Assembly (NCBI GenBank): GCA_902621205.1
Contig: CACNLH010000008.1
Location: forward strand, 1 to 64,000
Source of the DNA: an uncultured Alphaproteobacteria bacterium
Lineage (GTDB): Bacteria; Pseudomonadota; Alphaproteobacteria; HIMB59
Reading direction: 5' to 3'
Length of the DNA stretch: 64,000 bases
The position numbers and the translations under genes were made by a program. The notes beneath the pieces are model-generated. The model made no database searches. It was given only the letters and a program-made list of their open reading frames with translations, and was not told where the DNA came from. This document shows positions 44,259-54,239 of this stretch, in pieces. Position 1 is the stretch's first letter; each line of letters begins with the position of its first letter.

Positions 44259-45386
44259 ATGAATAAAAAAACAAATTCAAATTTAATTAATAATTTTACT
44301 GATAATTATTTTTTAAAAACAAAAAAAATTATCCATAAGTATGGAGATATTAAAGTTACTTATGCTGTTTTTATTCGTAGACCAGGTGTTATAGCATTAA
44401 AACTAGCAATAAATTGGATTAAAAAAATTTCAAAAGACAGAGGAATTAAAGTATCAACTTCTAGTCCATTCAATGAGGGTGACCATTTCGGTGCTGGAGA
44501 ACCAATTCTTTATATTAGGGGTTCTTTTAAACATATAGTCGATTTGGAAACTTTACTCTTACAAAAAATTGGTCCAGCTTGTATAGCAGCAGCTAATGCA
44601 TATCAAATGTGTTTAGATTTGCCTAAAACGTCCTTTATAGCTATGGATGCAAGACATTGTGCAGGTACAGAGATGTCTGAATTAATGTCATATGCGGCAT
44701 CAGTAGGATCAAAATCAGCAAAAAGAAAGAAAGCTAAAGGCTTCATTGGAACATCGATAGATGCAACATCACATTATTTTCAATCTAATAAAGCATTAGG
44801 GACAATGCCGCATGCTTTAATAGGATATGCAGGATCTACTTTAGAGGCAGTAAAAATGTTTCATGAAACATTTCCTAAAGATGATTTAGTTGTATTGCCT
44901 GATTATTTCGGTAAGGAAATTACTGACTCTATTCAAGTTTGTAGCCACTTCGATAAGTTGTCTAAAGCTGGAAAAGTAATGATAAGACTTGATACCCCAA
45001 ATGGAAGATTTATTGAAAATCTTGATACCTCAAAATCATATGAGGTCTTAGAAAAACACGCACCTGGCTCAATTAAAGATTATAGATCTGATAAAGAGTT
45101 AAAACACTTAGTTGGGCCTGGAGTTTCTGCTGCATCTTTGTGGTATTTGAGAGCACAGCTTGACAATTTTGGTTTTAAAAAAGTTAAAATTATTGCATCT
45201 AGCGGATTTACAAATGAGAAATGCAAGGCAATGTCTCTAGCTAAAGCTCCAATAGATGTTATAGGAACTGGAAGTTATCTACCAGAAAAGTGGTCAGAAA
45301 CATATGCAACTGCTGATATTATAAAATATGGTAATTCCTCTAGAGTAAAAGTTTCAAGAGAATACCTCTTAAAAAAAGTTAAATGA
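44259..45386 (+). CDS. Nicotinate phosphoribosyltransferase family enzyme
   Basis: 375 residues. NAPRTase-family features are the N-terminal NFTDNYFLKTKKI, SPFNEGDHFGAGEPILYIRG, DARHCAGTEMSELMSYAASVG, the substrate loop GTSIDATSHYFQSNKALGTMPH, and a late IIASSGFTNEKC and DVIGTGSYLPE. It attaches phosphoribose to nicotinate for NAD salvage. It is shorter than E. coli PncB (400) and resembles the archaeal/alphaproteobacterial subgroup. It overlaps gltX by four bases. Confidence 0.88.
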   Translation: MNKKTNSNLINNFTDNYFLKTKKIIHKYGDIKVTYAVFIRRPGVIALKLAINWIKKISKDRGIKVSTSSPFNEGDHFGAGEPILYIRGSFKHIVDLETLLLQKIGPACIAAANAYQMCLDLPKTSFIAMDARHCAGTEMSELMSYAASVGSKSAKRKKAKGFIGTSIDATSHYFQSNKALGTMPHALIGYAGSTLEAVKMFHETFPKDDLVVLPDYFGKEITDSIQVCSHFDKLSKAGKVMIRLDTPNGRFIENLDTSKSYEVLEKHAPGSIKDYRSDKELKHLVGPGVSAASLWYLRAQLDNFGFKKVKIIASSGFTNEKCKAMSLAKAPIDVIGTGSYLPEKWSETYATADIIKYGNSSRVKVSREYLLKKVK

Positions 45387-46714
45387 TAATTACACGTTTT
45401 GCACCAAGCCCAACTGGTCACCTGCACTTAGGAAATATGAGATCTTGCTTTTTAAATTGGGCATATTCGAAAAAAAATAATGGTAAATTTATTCTTAGAT
45501 ATGACGACACTGATCAAGAGAGAAGCAAAGATGAATATGTAAAGTCCATAGCATCTGATCTTGATTGGTTAAAAATAAAATATGATGAAATTTATTATCA
45601 AAGTAAAAGAATTGATAGATATAATGAACTTTTCGATCAATTAATTTCTTTAAAATTGGTTTACCCATGTTTTGAGTCAAGTGAGGATTTGGATATAAAA
45701 AAAAAGTTACAGTTAAAAGCAGGAAAACCTCCAATCTATGATAGATCCTCATTAAATTTATCTAAAGAAGAAATTGAAAAAAAAATAATCAATGGTAATC
45801 AGCCTTATTGGAGATTTAAGCTTTCACAGACTAAAATTAAATGGAAAGATTTAGTAAAAGGAGAGACTGAAGTAGACCTAGCTTCTCAATCAGATCCTGT
45901 TTTAAGGAGGGCTGATGGTAGCTACCTCTACCATTTTCCAAGTGTCGTTGATGACATAGATATGAAAATATCTCACATTATTAGAGGTGAAGACCATTTA
46001 ACTAATTCAGCAATTCATTTAGAATTATTTAAATGTTTAAATTCTGATTTACCTTCATTAGGTCACAACCCATTGATGCTAAATGAGGATGGAACAAAAC
46101 TAAGTAAGAGAAATTTAGACTCAATTTCACTAAAGCAATTTAGAAACAGTGGATATACAGTTAATAGTATTCTATCTTATTTGTATTCACTTGGTTTAAA
46201 CTCAGATTATGATTTTGAAACCATTTTAGAGAATAATTTTAATGATTTTAATTTAGAGGATATTTCTAAAAACTTACCAAAAATTGATATTCATAAAATT
46301 GACTTTTTTCAAAAAAATTCATTAAGGTCAATGAATTTAAAAGGTTTAAATAAAGAATTCCCTGAGCTAGAAGAGTTAGCTTTAACTGAAGCTGAGTGGG
46401 AACTTATTAAAGAAAATGTTGAAAAGTACGAAGATATAAGAAATGTATGGAACATTATTAATAGAAGAGAAATTAAAATTCAACCCTCAGATGGCTTCAT
46501 CAAACTTTTGATTAAAAATTTGAATGATATTACAAATTTTAGTTTTGATGAATATGTCAATTACTTAATGAGTATTGATAAATCACTCTCAAAAAAAGAA
46601 ATATTTTCTAATACACGTTATATACTTACAGGTAATCAAAATGGCCCATCTGTTAAAGACCTATATAATTATTTTGGCCACGAAGGTTTAAAAAAAATTT
46701 TAAATGAATATTAA
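45383..46714 (+). CDS. gltX: Glutamate--tRNA ligase
   Basis: 443 residues of class I. The HIGH-type motif is in APSPTGHLHLGNMR, RYDDTDQERS follows, and the KMSKS equivalent is GTKLSKRN. The C-terminal half is the all-helical anticodon-binding domain, ending YFGHEGLKKIL. It charges tRNA-Glu, and possibly tRNA-Gln if the cell uses the amidotransferase route. It overlaps cysS by 11 bases. Confidence 0.95.
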   Translation: MIITRFAPSPTGHLHLGNMRSCFLNWAYSKKNNGKFILRYDDTDQERSKDEYVKSIASDLDWLKIKYDEIYYQSKRIDRYNELFDQLISLKLVYPCFESSEDLDIKKKLQLKAGKPPIYDRSSLNLSKEEIEKKIINGNQPYWRFKLSQTKIKWKDLVKGETEVDLASQSDPVLRRADGSYLYHFPSVVDDIDMKISHIIRGEDHLTNSAIHLELFKCLNSDLPSLGHNPLMLNEDGTKLSKRNLDSISLKQFRNSGYTVNSILSYLYSLGLNSDYDFETILENNFNDFNLEDISKNLPKIDIHKIDFFQKNSLRSMNLKGLNKEFPELEELALTEAEWELIKENVEKYEDIRNVWNIINRREIKIQPSDGFIKLLIKNLNDITNFSFDEYVNYLMSIDKSLSKKEIFSNTRYILTGNQNGPSVKDLYNYFGHEGLKKILNEY

Positions 46715-48038
46715 TCTTTTTAACACTTTAACCAAAAAAAAAGAAAAACTTATACCTATTAACTCATCTGCAGTTAAAATGTATGCTTGTGGACCCACCC
46801 TTTACAGTAATCCACATATAGGAAACTTCAGACCAATTATAGTTTTTGATATCTTATTTAGAGTCCTAAGACTAATTTTTGGAGAGGATAGTGTACGTTA
46901 CGTCAGAAATATAACAGACATTGATGATAAAATTATAGATAAAGCCAATGAACTTAAAATATCAACAGATGAGTTGGTTAATTCTACTCAAAAAATATAT
47001 CAACAAAATCTAAGTTCTTTATCAATATTATCTCCAACATATGAACCAAAAGCCACAGATTATATTTCAAAAATGATTGAGATGATTACATCTCTTATTG
47101 AAAAAAAATATGCCTATGTATCTGAAGGACATGTTTTATTTGAAGCAAAGAAATTTAAGGGTTATGGTTCTCTCTCTAAGTTCTCATTAAAAGACATAAT
47201 ATCTGGTGCAAGAGTAGAAGTTGCCGATTACAAAAAAAATCCTGAAGATTTTGTCCTTTGGAAACCATCAAAAACAAATGAACCCCATTGGGATAGCCCA
47301 TGGGGTAATGGTAGACCTGGATGGCACATAGAGTGTTCAGCTATGATTTCAGAATTACTTGGAGAAACCATTGATATCCATGCAGGGGGTATTGATCTTA
47401 TTTTTCCACACCACGAGAATGAAATTGCTCAGTCAACATGTTGTCATGATAAAAAAATGTCGAACTTTTGGCTCCATAATGGATTTATAAATTTTAAGGG
47501 TGAAAAAATGTCAAAATCTTTAGGAAATACCTCAATTGTTAATGATTTATTATCTAAACACGATCCTGCTGTTCTCAAATATTCACTACTGACTACTCAT
47601 TATCGTCAACCACTTGATTTTTCAAACGATCTTATAAGTTATAGTGAAAACATTATTAACAAGTGGAGAGAACATATTAAAGAGGTTAATAGCAAAGAAT
47701 TAGACTCAGAATTTGTTAATGCACTTTTAGATGACCTAAATACCCCAAAAGCACTTATGAGATTACAGCAAATAATAGCTAACATTAAAAAAGACAAGAA
47801 TAATGATGATTTATTAGCTCATTTTAATAATGGTTTAAGCTTATTAGGATTAAATCCTAGTTTTAATAAAACAGATTTAAAACTTGATAAAGAATTTATT
47901 GAAAATATGATATCTCGCCGACAAGAGGCTAAAAAAGATAAAGACTTTGAACTAGCAGATAAAATTAGAAATGAGTTATTTAAACAAGGGATTGTTTTAG
48001 AAGACACCAAAAATGGCACAACATGGAAGAAAAACTAG
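46704..48038 (+). CDS. cysS: Cysteine--tRNA ligase
   Basis: 444 residues of class I. It has YACGPTLYSNPHIGNFRP with the zinc cysteine and the HIGH motif, then RPGWHIECSAM, the zinc-site GGIDLIFPHHENE, and EKMSKSLGN. The helical C-terminal domain holds LDDLNTPKAL. Gene order gltX-cysS-cimA is compact. It overlaps cimA by 16 bases. Confidence 0.97.
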   Translation: MNINLFNTLTKKKEKLIPINSSAVKMYACGPTLYSNPHIGNFRPIIVFDILFRVLRLIFGEDSVRYVRNITDIDDKIIDKANELKISTDELVNSTQKIYQQNLSSLSILSPTYEPKATDYISKMIEMITSLIEKKYAYVSEGHVLFEAKKFKGYGSLSKFSLKDIISGARVEVADYKKNPEDFVLWKPSKTNEPHWDSPWGNGRPGWHIECSAMISELLGETIDIHAGGIDLIFPHHENEIAQSTCCHDKKMSNFWLHNGFINFKGEKMSKSLGNTSIVNDLLSKHDPAVLKYSLLTTHYRQPLDFSNDLISYSENIINKWREHIKEVNSKELDSEFVNALLDDLNTPKALMRLQQIIANIKKDKNNDDLLAHFNNGLSLLGLNPSFNKTDLKLDKEFIENMISRRQEAKKDKDFELADKIRNELFKQGIVLEDTKNGTTWKKN

Positions 48039-49615
48039 AAAATAAAATTTATTTTTTTGACACCACATTAAGAGATGGTCAACAAACTACCGGTGTTGAT
48101 TTTACTGTAGATGATAAAATCAAATTCTCTAATGCTCTTGATGAATTAGGTTTAGATTATATTGAGGGTGGTTGGCCAGGGTCAAATCCTACTGATGATA
48201 GTTTTTTTAATTCTACAACAAATTTTAAAAATTCTAATTTGGTTGCTTTTGGAATGACCAGAAGACCTAATACAAGTGTTTCAAACGATCCAGGCCTAAA
48301 TACTTTAATTAATACAAATGTAAAACATATTTGCATTGTTGGGAAATCATCTTCATATCAGGTCGAAAAGGCTTTAAGCATTTCAAAATCTGATAACCTA
48401 AAAATGATTGGTGAAAGTATCGCTCATATCAATGAAAAAGGTTTAGAGGCAATGTATGATGCTGAGCATTTTTTTGATGGATATAAATCAGATCCTAAAT
48501 TTGCATTAGATTGTTTAGCTGAGGCTTTAAATAATGGAGCACGGTGGATAGTATTGTGTGATACTAATGGTGGAACTCTACCAAATGAAGTAGAGACAAT
48601 TGTTCAAGAAGTAACAAAATATATACCAGGTGAAAAACTGGGCATCCATGCTCATAATGATACAGAAAATGCAGTTGCCAATTCACTGGCTGCTGTTCGA
48701 GCAGGAGTGAGACAAATTCAAGGCACAATTAATGGATTAGGAGAAAGGTGTGGAAATGCTAATTTAGTATCTCTTATTCCCTCAATAATTTTGAAAACAG
48801 AATTTGAAACTAGTATTCCCAAAGAAAAATTATCAGCCTTAAAGAAAACCTCATTGCTTTTAGATGAAATTTTAAATCGTATGCCAAATACTCAACAAGC
48901 CTATGTTGGTGAAAATGCTTTTTCACATAAAGGAGGTTTGCATGTTTCAGCAATTAACAAAGACCCTAAAACATATGAGCATATAGACCCAGAAATAGTA
49001 GGTAATACCAGAAAAGTTGTAATTTCTGATCAATCTGGCCGATCTAACATCATATCTCTTTTAAATACTGTTGGTATTAACCCAGATGATCATTCAGATA
49101 AATTAGATTTTTTACTCCAAAAAGTAAAAGAGAGAGAATTCAAGGGTTACGCTTACGATCAGGCAATTGCGAGTTTTGAGATACTAGCTAGACAAACTCT
49201 TTTCGGTATCCCAGAGTACTTTGAATTAAAAAGATTTAAAGTTATTGATGATAGAAGATGGAATGCTAAAGGAGAATTAGTAACTGAGTCTGAAGCAACT
49301 GTAAGGATAGAAGTTGAAAAAAAAGAATACATGAATGTAGAAGTAGGAAATGGTCCAGTAAATGCTTTGGACAAAGCTTTAAGAAAATCATTAATGGGCT
49401 TTTATCCTGCTTTAGAGGATTTAGAATTAACTGATTTTAAGGTAAGAATTTTATCCTCAGAAAAAGGAACAGATGCAATAGTTCGTGTTCTTATCGAGAC
49501 AAAGGATCAAAAAGGATCCATTTGGACAACAGTAGGTGTCTCAACTAATATAATTGATGCGTCCTATAACGCCCTCAGAGAGAGCTTAATTTATAAATTA
49601 ATTAAGTCCTCTTGA
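48023..49615 (+). CDS. cimA: Citramalate synthase
   Basis: 530 residues of the isopropylmalate/homocitrate/citramalate synthase family. The TIM barrel starts FFDTTLRDGQQTTGVDFT and has YIEGGWPGSNP, LGIHAHNDTENAVANS and QGTINGLGERCGNANL. The C-terminal LeuA-type regulatory domain, from about residue 400, ends in NALRESLIYKL. The YIEGGWPGSNP form is typical of CimA rather than LeuA. It makes (R)-citramalate from pyruvate and acetyl-CoA, giving threonine-independent isoleucine synthesis. Confidence 0.93.
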   Translation: MEEKLENKIYFFDTTLRDGQQTTGVDFTVDDKIKFSNALDELGLDYIEGGWPGSNPTDDSFFNSTTNFKNSNLVAFGMTRRPNTSVSNDPGLNTLINTNVKHICIVGKSSSYQVEKALSISKSDNLKMIGESIAHINEKGLEAMYDAEHFFDGYKSDPKFALDCLAEALNNGARWIVLCDTNGGTLPNEVETIVQEVTKYIPGEKLGIHAHNDTENAVANSLAAVRAGVRQIQGTINGLGERCGNANLVSLIPSIILKTEFETSIPKEKLSALKKTSLLLDEILNRMPNTQQAYVGENAFSHKGGLHVSAINKDPKTYEHIDPEIVGNTRKVVISDQSGRSNIISLLNTVGINPDDHSDKLDFLLQKVKEREFKGYAYDQAIASFEILARQTLFGIPEYFELKRFKVIDDRRWNAKGELVTESEATVRIEVEKKEYMNVEVGNGPVNALDKALRKSLMGFYPALEDLELTDFKVRILSSEKGTDAIVRVLIETKDQKGSIWTTVGVSTNIIDASYNALRESLIYKLIKSS

Positions 49616-50301
49616 AAAAAACAATTCAATTTATATTAAATAAACCACAGTTATCTGAAAATGTTGGTATGTCTCTAAGATCAATAGGATGTTTTGGTTT
49701 TGAGAACTTATCCTTAGTAAGTCCAAGAAAAATTTGGCCTAATGATAAGGGAATAAAATCTGCAAAGCATTTTTCATCCTTAGTTAAAAAAGTTAGAGTA
49801 TATCAATCAATACCAGAAGCTATGAAAAGCAGTGATATCTTAATTGCAACGACAGTTAGGAAAAGAGACTTTCACATACCTCCAATAAAAGTAAATGAAA
49901 TATCTAAACTAAAATCAAAAAAAATATCAATTTTGTTTGGTCAAGAAAATAATGGATTGTCCAATAAGGAGATATCGCATGCTAACTTTCTATTGTCTAT
50001 ACCTACATACAACAAGAGTTCACTCAATTTATCTCATACTGTAGCTTTAATTGCTTATGAATTGAGTCAAATATCTCTTTCTAGTGTCAATTCAACTTTT
50101 GAAAATTCTCCTGCTAGTTCAAAAGATATTGAAAAATTTTTATCATTTCTTATGAAAATACTTGAGAAAAGAAAATTTACATCAATCTCATTCAAAAGAG
50201 ATAATCTAGAAATATCCTTAAGAAATTTTTTAAAAACATCAAAAATTGACCAAAAACAAATAAAAACAGCCTATGGAATTTTGAAATTTATTACAAAATA
50301 A
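49612..50301 (+). CDS. SPOUT RNA 2'-O-methyltransferase, TrmJ-like
   Basis: 229 residues, TTG start overlapping the cimA TGA. SpoU-class motifs are in order: NVGMSLRSIGCFGFENLSLVSP (motif 1), ILFGQENNGLSNKE (motif 2) and SLNLSHTVALIAYEL (motif 3). A C-terminal helical extension of about 70 residues fits TrmJ, which methylates position 32 of certain tRNAs. Other SpoU substrates remain possible. Confidence 0.88.
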   Translation: MKKTIQFILNKPQLSENVGMSLRSIGCFGFENLSLVSPRKIWPNDKGIKSAKHFSSLVKKVRVYQSIPEAMKSSDILIATTVRKRDFHIPPIKVNEISKLKSKKISILFGQENNGLSNKEISHANFLLSIPTYNKSSLNLSHTVALIAYELSQISLSSVNSTFENSPASSKDIEKFLSFLMKILEKRKFTSISFKRDNLEISLRNFLKTSKIDQKQIKTAYGILKFITK

Positions 50302-50302
50302 A

Positions 50303-50330
50303 TTGACTTAAAAGGCTAAATCTATATAAA
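50303..50330 (+). promoter_or_regulatory. Putative sigma-70 promoter of rpsD
   Basis: TTGACT (50303-50308) and TATAAA (50325-50330) are separated by 16 bases. The start site would fall near 50337, four bases before the ATG at 50341. No Shine-Dalgarno sequence fits in that space, so rpsD mRNA is probably leaderless or nearly so. Confidence 0.6.
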
Positions 50331-50340
50331 ACACCAATTC

Positions 50341-50958
50341 ATGACAAAAAGATTATCGTCAAAACATAAAATTGATAGAAGACTAGGCCTAAATTTATGG
50401 GGTAGGCCCAAAAGCCCCTTTAATAGAAGACCCTACGGTCCTGGCCAACATGGTCAAGCAAGGAGAAGAAAACCCTCTGATTTTGGAGTCCAATTAGCAG
50501 CTAAACAAAAGCTTAAAAAATACTATGGCGATATTACTGAGAAACAATTTTTAAAGATTTATCAAGCAGCATCTAGAAAAAAAGGTGATACAAGTCAAAT
50601 TTTAATTGAACTTTTAGAACGAAGATTAGATGCCGTTGTATTTAGATTAAAGTTTGCTCCAACTGTATTTTCCGCAAGACAACTAGTAAATCATGGGCAT
50701 GTTTTGGTAAACGGTAAAGTTGTAAATAAAAAATCTTATCAGGTTAATGATGGCGATGAAATATCCCTTCAACAAACTAGCCAGAATATTCCAATGATTA
50801 TTCAAACATTAAGTTCCAATGAAAGAGATGTACCTGAGTATTTACAATTAGAGATTTCAAAATGTCTCGGTAAATTTGTAAGAGGACCTCAATTGACAGA
50901 TGTACCTTACCCTGTCCAAATGGAACCTAACCTTGTTGTTGAATTTTACTCAAGATAA
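50341..50958 (+). CDS. rpsD: 30S ribosomal protein S4
   Basis: 205 residues, full length. [19 protein letters not shown] and the [10 protein letters not shown] region are diagnostic, and an S4 RNA-binding domain ([27 protein letters not shown]) follows. S4 is a primary 16S-binding protein in small-subunit assembly. It stands alone away from the alpha operon, as usual in Alphaproteobacteria. Confidence 0.97.
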   Translation: MTKRLSSKHKIDRRLGLNLWGRPKSPFNRRPYGPGQHGQARRRKPSDFGVQLAAKQKLKKYYGDITEKQFLKIYQAASRKKGDTSQILIELLERRLDAVVFRLKFAPTVFSARQLVNHGHVLVNGKVVNKKSYQVNDGDEISLQQTSQNIPMIIQTLSSNERDVPEYLQLEISKCLGKFVRGPQLTDVPYPVQMEPNLVVEFYSR

Positions 50959-51017
50959 TCAATAACCATCAGTATTTCCAATTAATCTAATAATACTTAT
51001 ATTTCGAAAGAGTATTC

Positions 51018-51470
51018 ATGAAAATAAAAACACTTATAGTCATTTTCTCTCTCTTTATTTCAAGCCTTTATGCTGCTGGAACAGGCAATGAAGATAATGC
51101 CAAAACTAATTATGGAAAAGATTACAAGGCAGCAATTAAGCTTATAAGGAGTAAAGATTATGATAAGGCAATAAGAAAGCTGAAGACCCTTACAACTGCT
51201 ATTTCAACAGATTTTACAAGAGCAGATGTTTACAATGAGATGGGATTTGCATATCGAAAAAGTGAAGACTTTGATAATGCAGCAAAATATTACAAGAAAG
51301 CTCTTGAACTAGATCCAGAACACCTAGGTGCTATCGAATACCAAGGCGAGATGTATGTAGATCTTGGTCAAAAAGAAAATGCCCTAAATAATTTAGCTTT
51401 ACTTAAAAAACTAGTTGGGGAAAATAATTCTTATTACAAAGAATTAAATAATTATATTTCAAATAATTGA
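51018..51470 (+). CDS. Secreted TPR-repeat protein
   Basis: 150 residues with a signal peptide (about 1-20, ending L-Y-A-A). Two to three tetratricopeptide repeats follow, the clearest being YNEMGFAYRKSEDFDNAAKYYKKALELDPEH. The protein is probably periplasmic and binds a partner through the TPR groove. No enzyme domain is present. Placement between rpsD and grxD is not informative. It ends at its own intrinsic terminator. Confidence 0.85.
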   Translation: MKIKTLIVIFSLFISSLYAAGTGNEDNAKTNYGKDYKAAIKLIRSKDYDKAIRKLKTLTTAISTDFTRADVYNEMGFAYRKSEDFDNAAKYYKKALELDPEHLGAIEYQGEMYVDLGQKENALNNLALLKKLVGENNSYYKELNNYISNN

Positions 51471-51474
51471 TGAG

Positions 51475-51500
51475 AGGGGCAATATAAATGCCCCTTTTTT
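51475..51500 (+). terminator. Intrinsic terminator of the TPR gene
   Basis: AGGGGCA (51475-51481) pairs with TGCCCCT (51489-51495) over a 7-base loop and is followed by TTTTT (51496-51500). It begins five bases after the stop and overlaps the convergent grxD stop. Only the plus strand has the T-run, so it works for the TPR gene rather than grxD. Confidence 0.85.
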
Positions 51501-51840
51501 AATTAACTTCAGTTTTGATGCCTTTTGTGTTTAGTAATTCTAGAAGTTCACCAGACTCAGCCATTTCTTTCATAATATCACAACCACCTACAAATTCTTT
51601 TTTTATGTAAAGTTGAGGTATAGTAGGCCAATTTGAATAAGTTTTTATACCTTCTCTAATGTTGTTATCTTCAAGCACATTACAATGGCCAAACTCAACC
51701 CCAGTTTTTTTTAAAATTGCGCTTGCAACTGACGAGAAACCACACATAGGAAAGTCAGGGTTACCTTTCATAAATAGGAAAACTTCATTATCTCCAATCA
51801 TTTTTTCAATTTGTTCTTTTGTACTACTCTCTAATTCCAT
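51499..51840 (-). CDS. grxD: Monothiol glutaredoxin GrxD (Grx4-type)
   Basis: 113 residues with the monothiol active site C33-G-F-S, in the segment FPMCGFSSVA, and the conserved WPTIPQLYIKKEFVGGCDI that binds glutathione. These proteins coordinate 2Fe-2S clusters with BolA partners and deliver them. The bolA gene directly upstream overlaps by one base, so the interacting pair is made from one transcript. Confidence 0.96.
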   Translation of the reverse strand: MELESSTKEQIEKMIGDNEVFLFMKGNPDFPMCGFSSVASAILKKTGVEFGHCNVLEDNNIREGIKTYSNWPTIPQLYIKKEFVGGCDIMKEMAESGELLELLNTKGIKTEVN

Positions 51841-52073
51841 TATTTTGTTCCTTTCGTTTTTAATTGCATAGCATGAAGCTCTTTATCCATTAATCCATCT
51901 AGTAATTTGTAAACTAGCTGGTGTTGTTGTATACGTGACAATCCGTTAAACATATCACTTTCAATTTCAACTGAATAATGATCGTTATCACCGGCAAGAT
52001 CCTCAATTACAATTTTAGAATTTGGAAATTTGTTCTCAAGGAGTCCTTCTAATTTTTTTTGTTCAATAGGCAT
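51840..52073 (-). CDS. bolA: BolA family protein
   Basis: 77 residues with the BolA fold. The conserved GLSRIQQHQLVYKLL is followed by LHAMQLKTKG, whose histidine is a candidate cluster ligand. BolA-like proteins bind GrxD through a shared Fe-S cluster. It lies directly after purL with no gap, closing the alphaproteobacterial pur-bolA-grxD cluster. Confidence 0.93.
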   Translation of the reverse strand: MPIEQKKLEGLLENKFPNSKIVIEDLAGDNDHYSVEIESDMFNGLSRIQQHQLVYKLLDGLMDKELHAMQLKTKGTK

Positions 52074-54239
52074 CTAACTAATTATCTTCTCAAAATCATT
52101 ACGATATTTATTCATAATATCAAAATAGTCAAATTTTTTAGAGTTTATCTCAATACCTTCTTTAATTACCTCCCCAATTTCGAGGTATTCAGCACCTTTT
52201 TTTGTGAGAAATGAAGTTACTTCTTCAAAATCTTTACTTCTAATTTCAATCACATATCCAGCACTATATTCGCAGAATAAATCAATAGGATCAGGGACCT
52301 TGACCTTAAAACCCATATCCTTATATTGCATTTTTAATAATGCCGAAAAGATACCCCCTCTGGAAATATCATTGCAAGACATAATGCATTTCAAATCTGA
52401 TAATTCCAAAACACAATTTGCAATTTTTTTCTCAAAATCCAGATCTAATACCTCTAAGTCATTAAATTCACATATGTTAAAAGTAATTTTTTGATCTTGT
52501 AATAAGTAAGGACTAAAATTTTTTGTTAATTGTTTCCCTAAAATAAGGATTTTATTACCAATTTCACAAAACTTATTTGTGTTTATTTTATTTAAATCCA
52601 TATTGGAACCTACCATTCCTATAACAGGTGTAGGTTTAATTGGTATTTCATTTGTCTGGTTATATAAAGATACATTACCTGAAACAATAGGTGTATTGAA
52701 TTTGATAGCTGCAGTTTTTAATCCATGAATAGATAAAACCAATTCTCCCATAATGTTTGGATCTAAAGGGCTTGCAAAGTTAAGGTTATTTGTAATCGCT
52801 AAAGGATTTATATTGCATGCAATAAGATTCCTATATGACTCAGCAACCGTATATTTCATACCTTCATAAGGATTGATTCTTATATATAATGGATTGCAGT
52901 CGGTAGATGCACCAATAACTTTTTGTGTTCCGTGAATCTTTACTATACCTGATGATTGACCTGGTTCTCTGATAGTATCTCCCATCACAGTAGAGTCATA
53001 TTGATCGAAAACCCAACTTTTATCTAAATAATTAAGATTTGTAAGAAGGTTATTTATCATATCTTCCAATTTAATTTTGGAAAAATCAAAATCTTTGTTT
53101 TTTCTTTTTCTTGGGATGTAAAACTCTCTATCGTATTCAGGAGCATCATCAACAATTATTTCTACAGGAAGATCCACAACTTTTTTATTATTTGACTCGA
53201 ACACAACTCTTTTTGTATCTGTAATTTCTCCAATGACTTCATAATCAATTTGCCATTTTTGAAGAATTTCTCTGACTTTATGATTATTTTTTTTATCGAT
53301 AACAGCTAGCATTCTTTCTTGGCTTTCAGATAAAAGTATCTCATAGGCGCTCAGGGGTTGCCTCAATGGAACTTTATCAAGATTGATACAAACACCTACA
53401 TTCCCTTTTGAAGCCATTTCTACACTGGAGGAGGTAATACCCGCAGCTCCCATATCTTGCATAGACTCTATTAATCCTGAAGACATTAATTCTAAGCAAC
53501 CTTCCATTAAAAGTTTTTCCATGAAGGGATCACCAACTTGTACAGAGGGTCTTTTTTCATCCTCATCTTCCTCTGAAAAAACATCAGAGGCCATACTTGC
53601 TCCATGAATTCCATCTTTTCCAGTTTTAGATCCAATGTAAACAATAAGGCCACCAATAGATTTTGGTTTAGAGTAAAAAATTTTATCTTTTTGAACATGT
53701 CCCACAGCCATAGCATTAACCAAATTATTAAAATCATATGTTGACTCAAACTCGCACTCTCCACCTATATTGGGTATTCCAATGCAATTACCATAGTGTC
53801 CAATCCCATTAACTACACCATTTAATAAGTATTTCGTCTTTTCAGTTTCTATTAAACCAAATCTAATTGAGTCAAGAGTAGCAATTGGTCTTGCCCCCAT
53901 TGTAAATATATCTCTTAGTATACCTCCAACACCAGTTGCTGAACCGTTGAAAGGTTCTATGTAACTTGGATGATTGTGGCTTTCAATTTTAAATGCAATA
54001 CCATCGTTATCTTGCAGATCAATTACACCAGCGTTTTCTCCTGGTCCCTGAATTACAATTTCATTATCTGTAGGGAGTTTCTTAAGCCATTTTTTTGAAG
54101 TTTTGTAACAACAGTGTTCATTCCACATAGCAGAAAAAATACCCAATTCCTCAATGCTTAAGTCTCTGTTTAAATATTTCCTAATAACCTTAAATTCATC
54201 TAAAGTTAATCCGTGTTGAAGTATTAAATCTTCATTCAT
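52074..54239 (-). CDS. purL: Phosphoribosylformylglycinamidine synthase, large subunit PurL
   Basis: 721 residues, the small-type PurL that works with separate PurS and PurQ. N-terminal EELGIFSAMWNEHCCYKTSK, QGPGENAGVIDL, KIESHNHPS, GATGVGGILRDI and GDPFMEKLL mark the two AIRS-type halves. The second half has DCNPLYIRINPYEG, ACNINPLAITNNLNFASP and VSGNVSLYNQT. It converts FGAR to FGAM with ATP and glutamine ammonia from PurQ. It overlaps purQ by four bases. Confidence 0.97.
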   Translation of the reverse strand: MNEDLILQHGLTLDEFKVIRKYLNRDLSIEELGIFSAMWNEHCCYKTSKKWLKKLPTDNEIVIQGPGENAGVIDLQDNDGIAFKIESHNHPSYIEPFNGSATGVGGILRDIFTMGARPIATLDSIRFGLIETEKTKYLLNGVVNGIGHYGNCIGIPNIGGECEFESTYDFNNLVNAMAVGHVQKDKIFYSKPKSIGGLIVYIGSKTGKDGIHGASMASDVFSEEDEDEKRPSVQVGDPFMEKLLMEGCLELMSSGLIESMQDMGAAGITSSSVEMASKGNVGVCINLDKVPLRQPLSAYEILLSESQERMLAVIDKKNNHKVREILQKWQIDYEVIGEITDTKRVVFESNNKKVVDLPVEIIVDDAPEYDREFYIPRKRKNKDFDFSKIKLEDMINNLLTNLNYLDKSWVFDQYDSTVMGDTIREPGQSSGIVKIHGTQKVIGASTDCNPLYIRINPYEGMKYTVAESYRNLIACNINPLAITNNLNFASPLDPNIMGELVLSIHGLKTAAIKFNTPIVSGNVSLYNQTNEIPIKPTPVIGMVGSNMDLNKINTNKFCEIGNKILILGKQLTKNFSPYLLQDQKITFNICEFNDLEVLDLDFEKKIANCVLELSDLKCIMSCNDISRGGIFSALLKMQYKDMGFKVKVPDPIDLFCEYSAGYVIEIRSKDFEEVTSFLTKKGAEYLEIGEVIKEGIEINSKKFDYFDIMNKYRNDFEKIIS

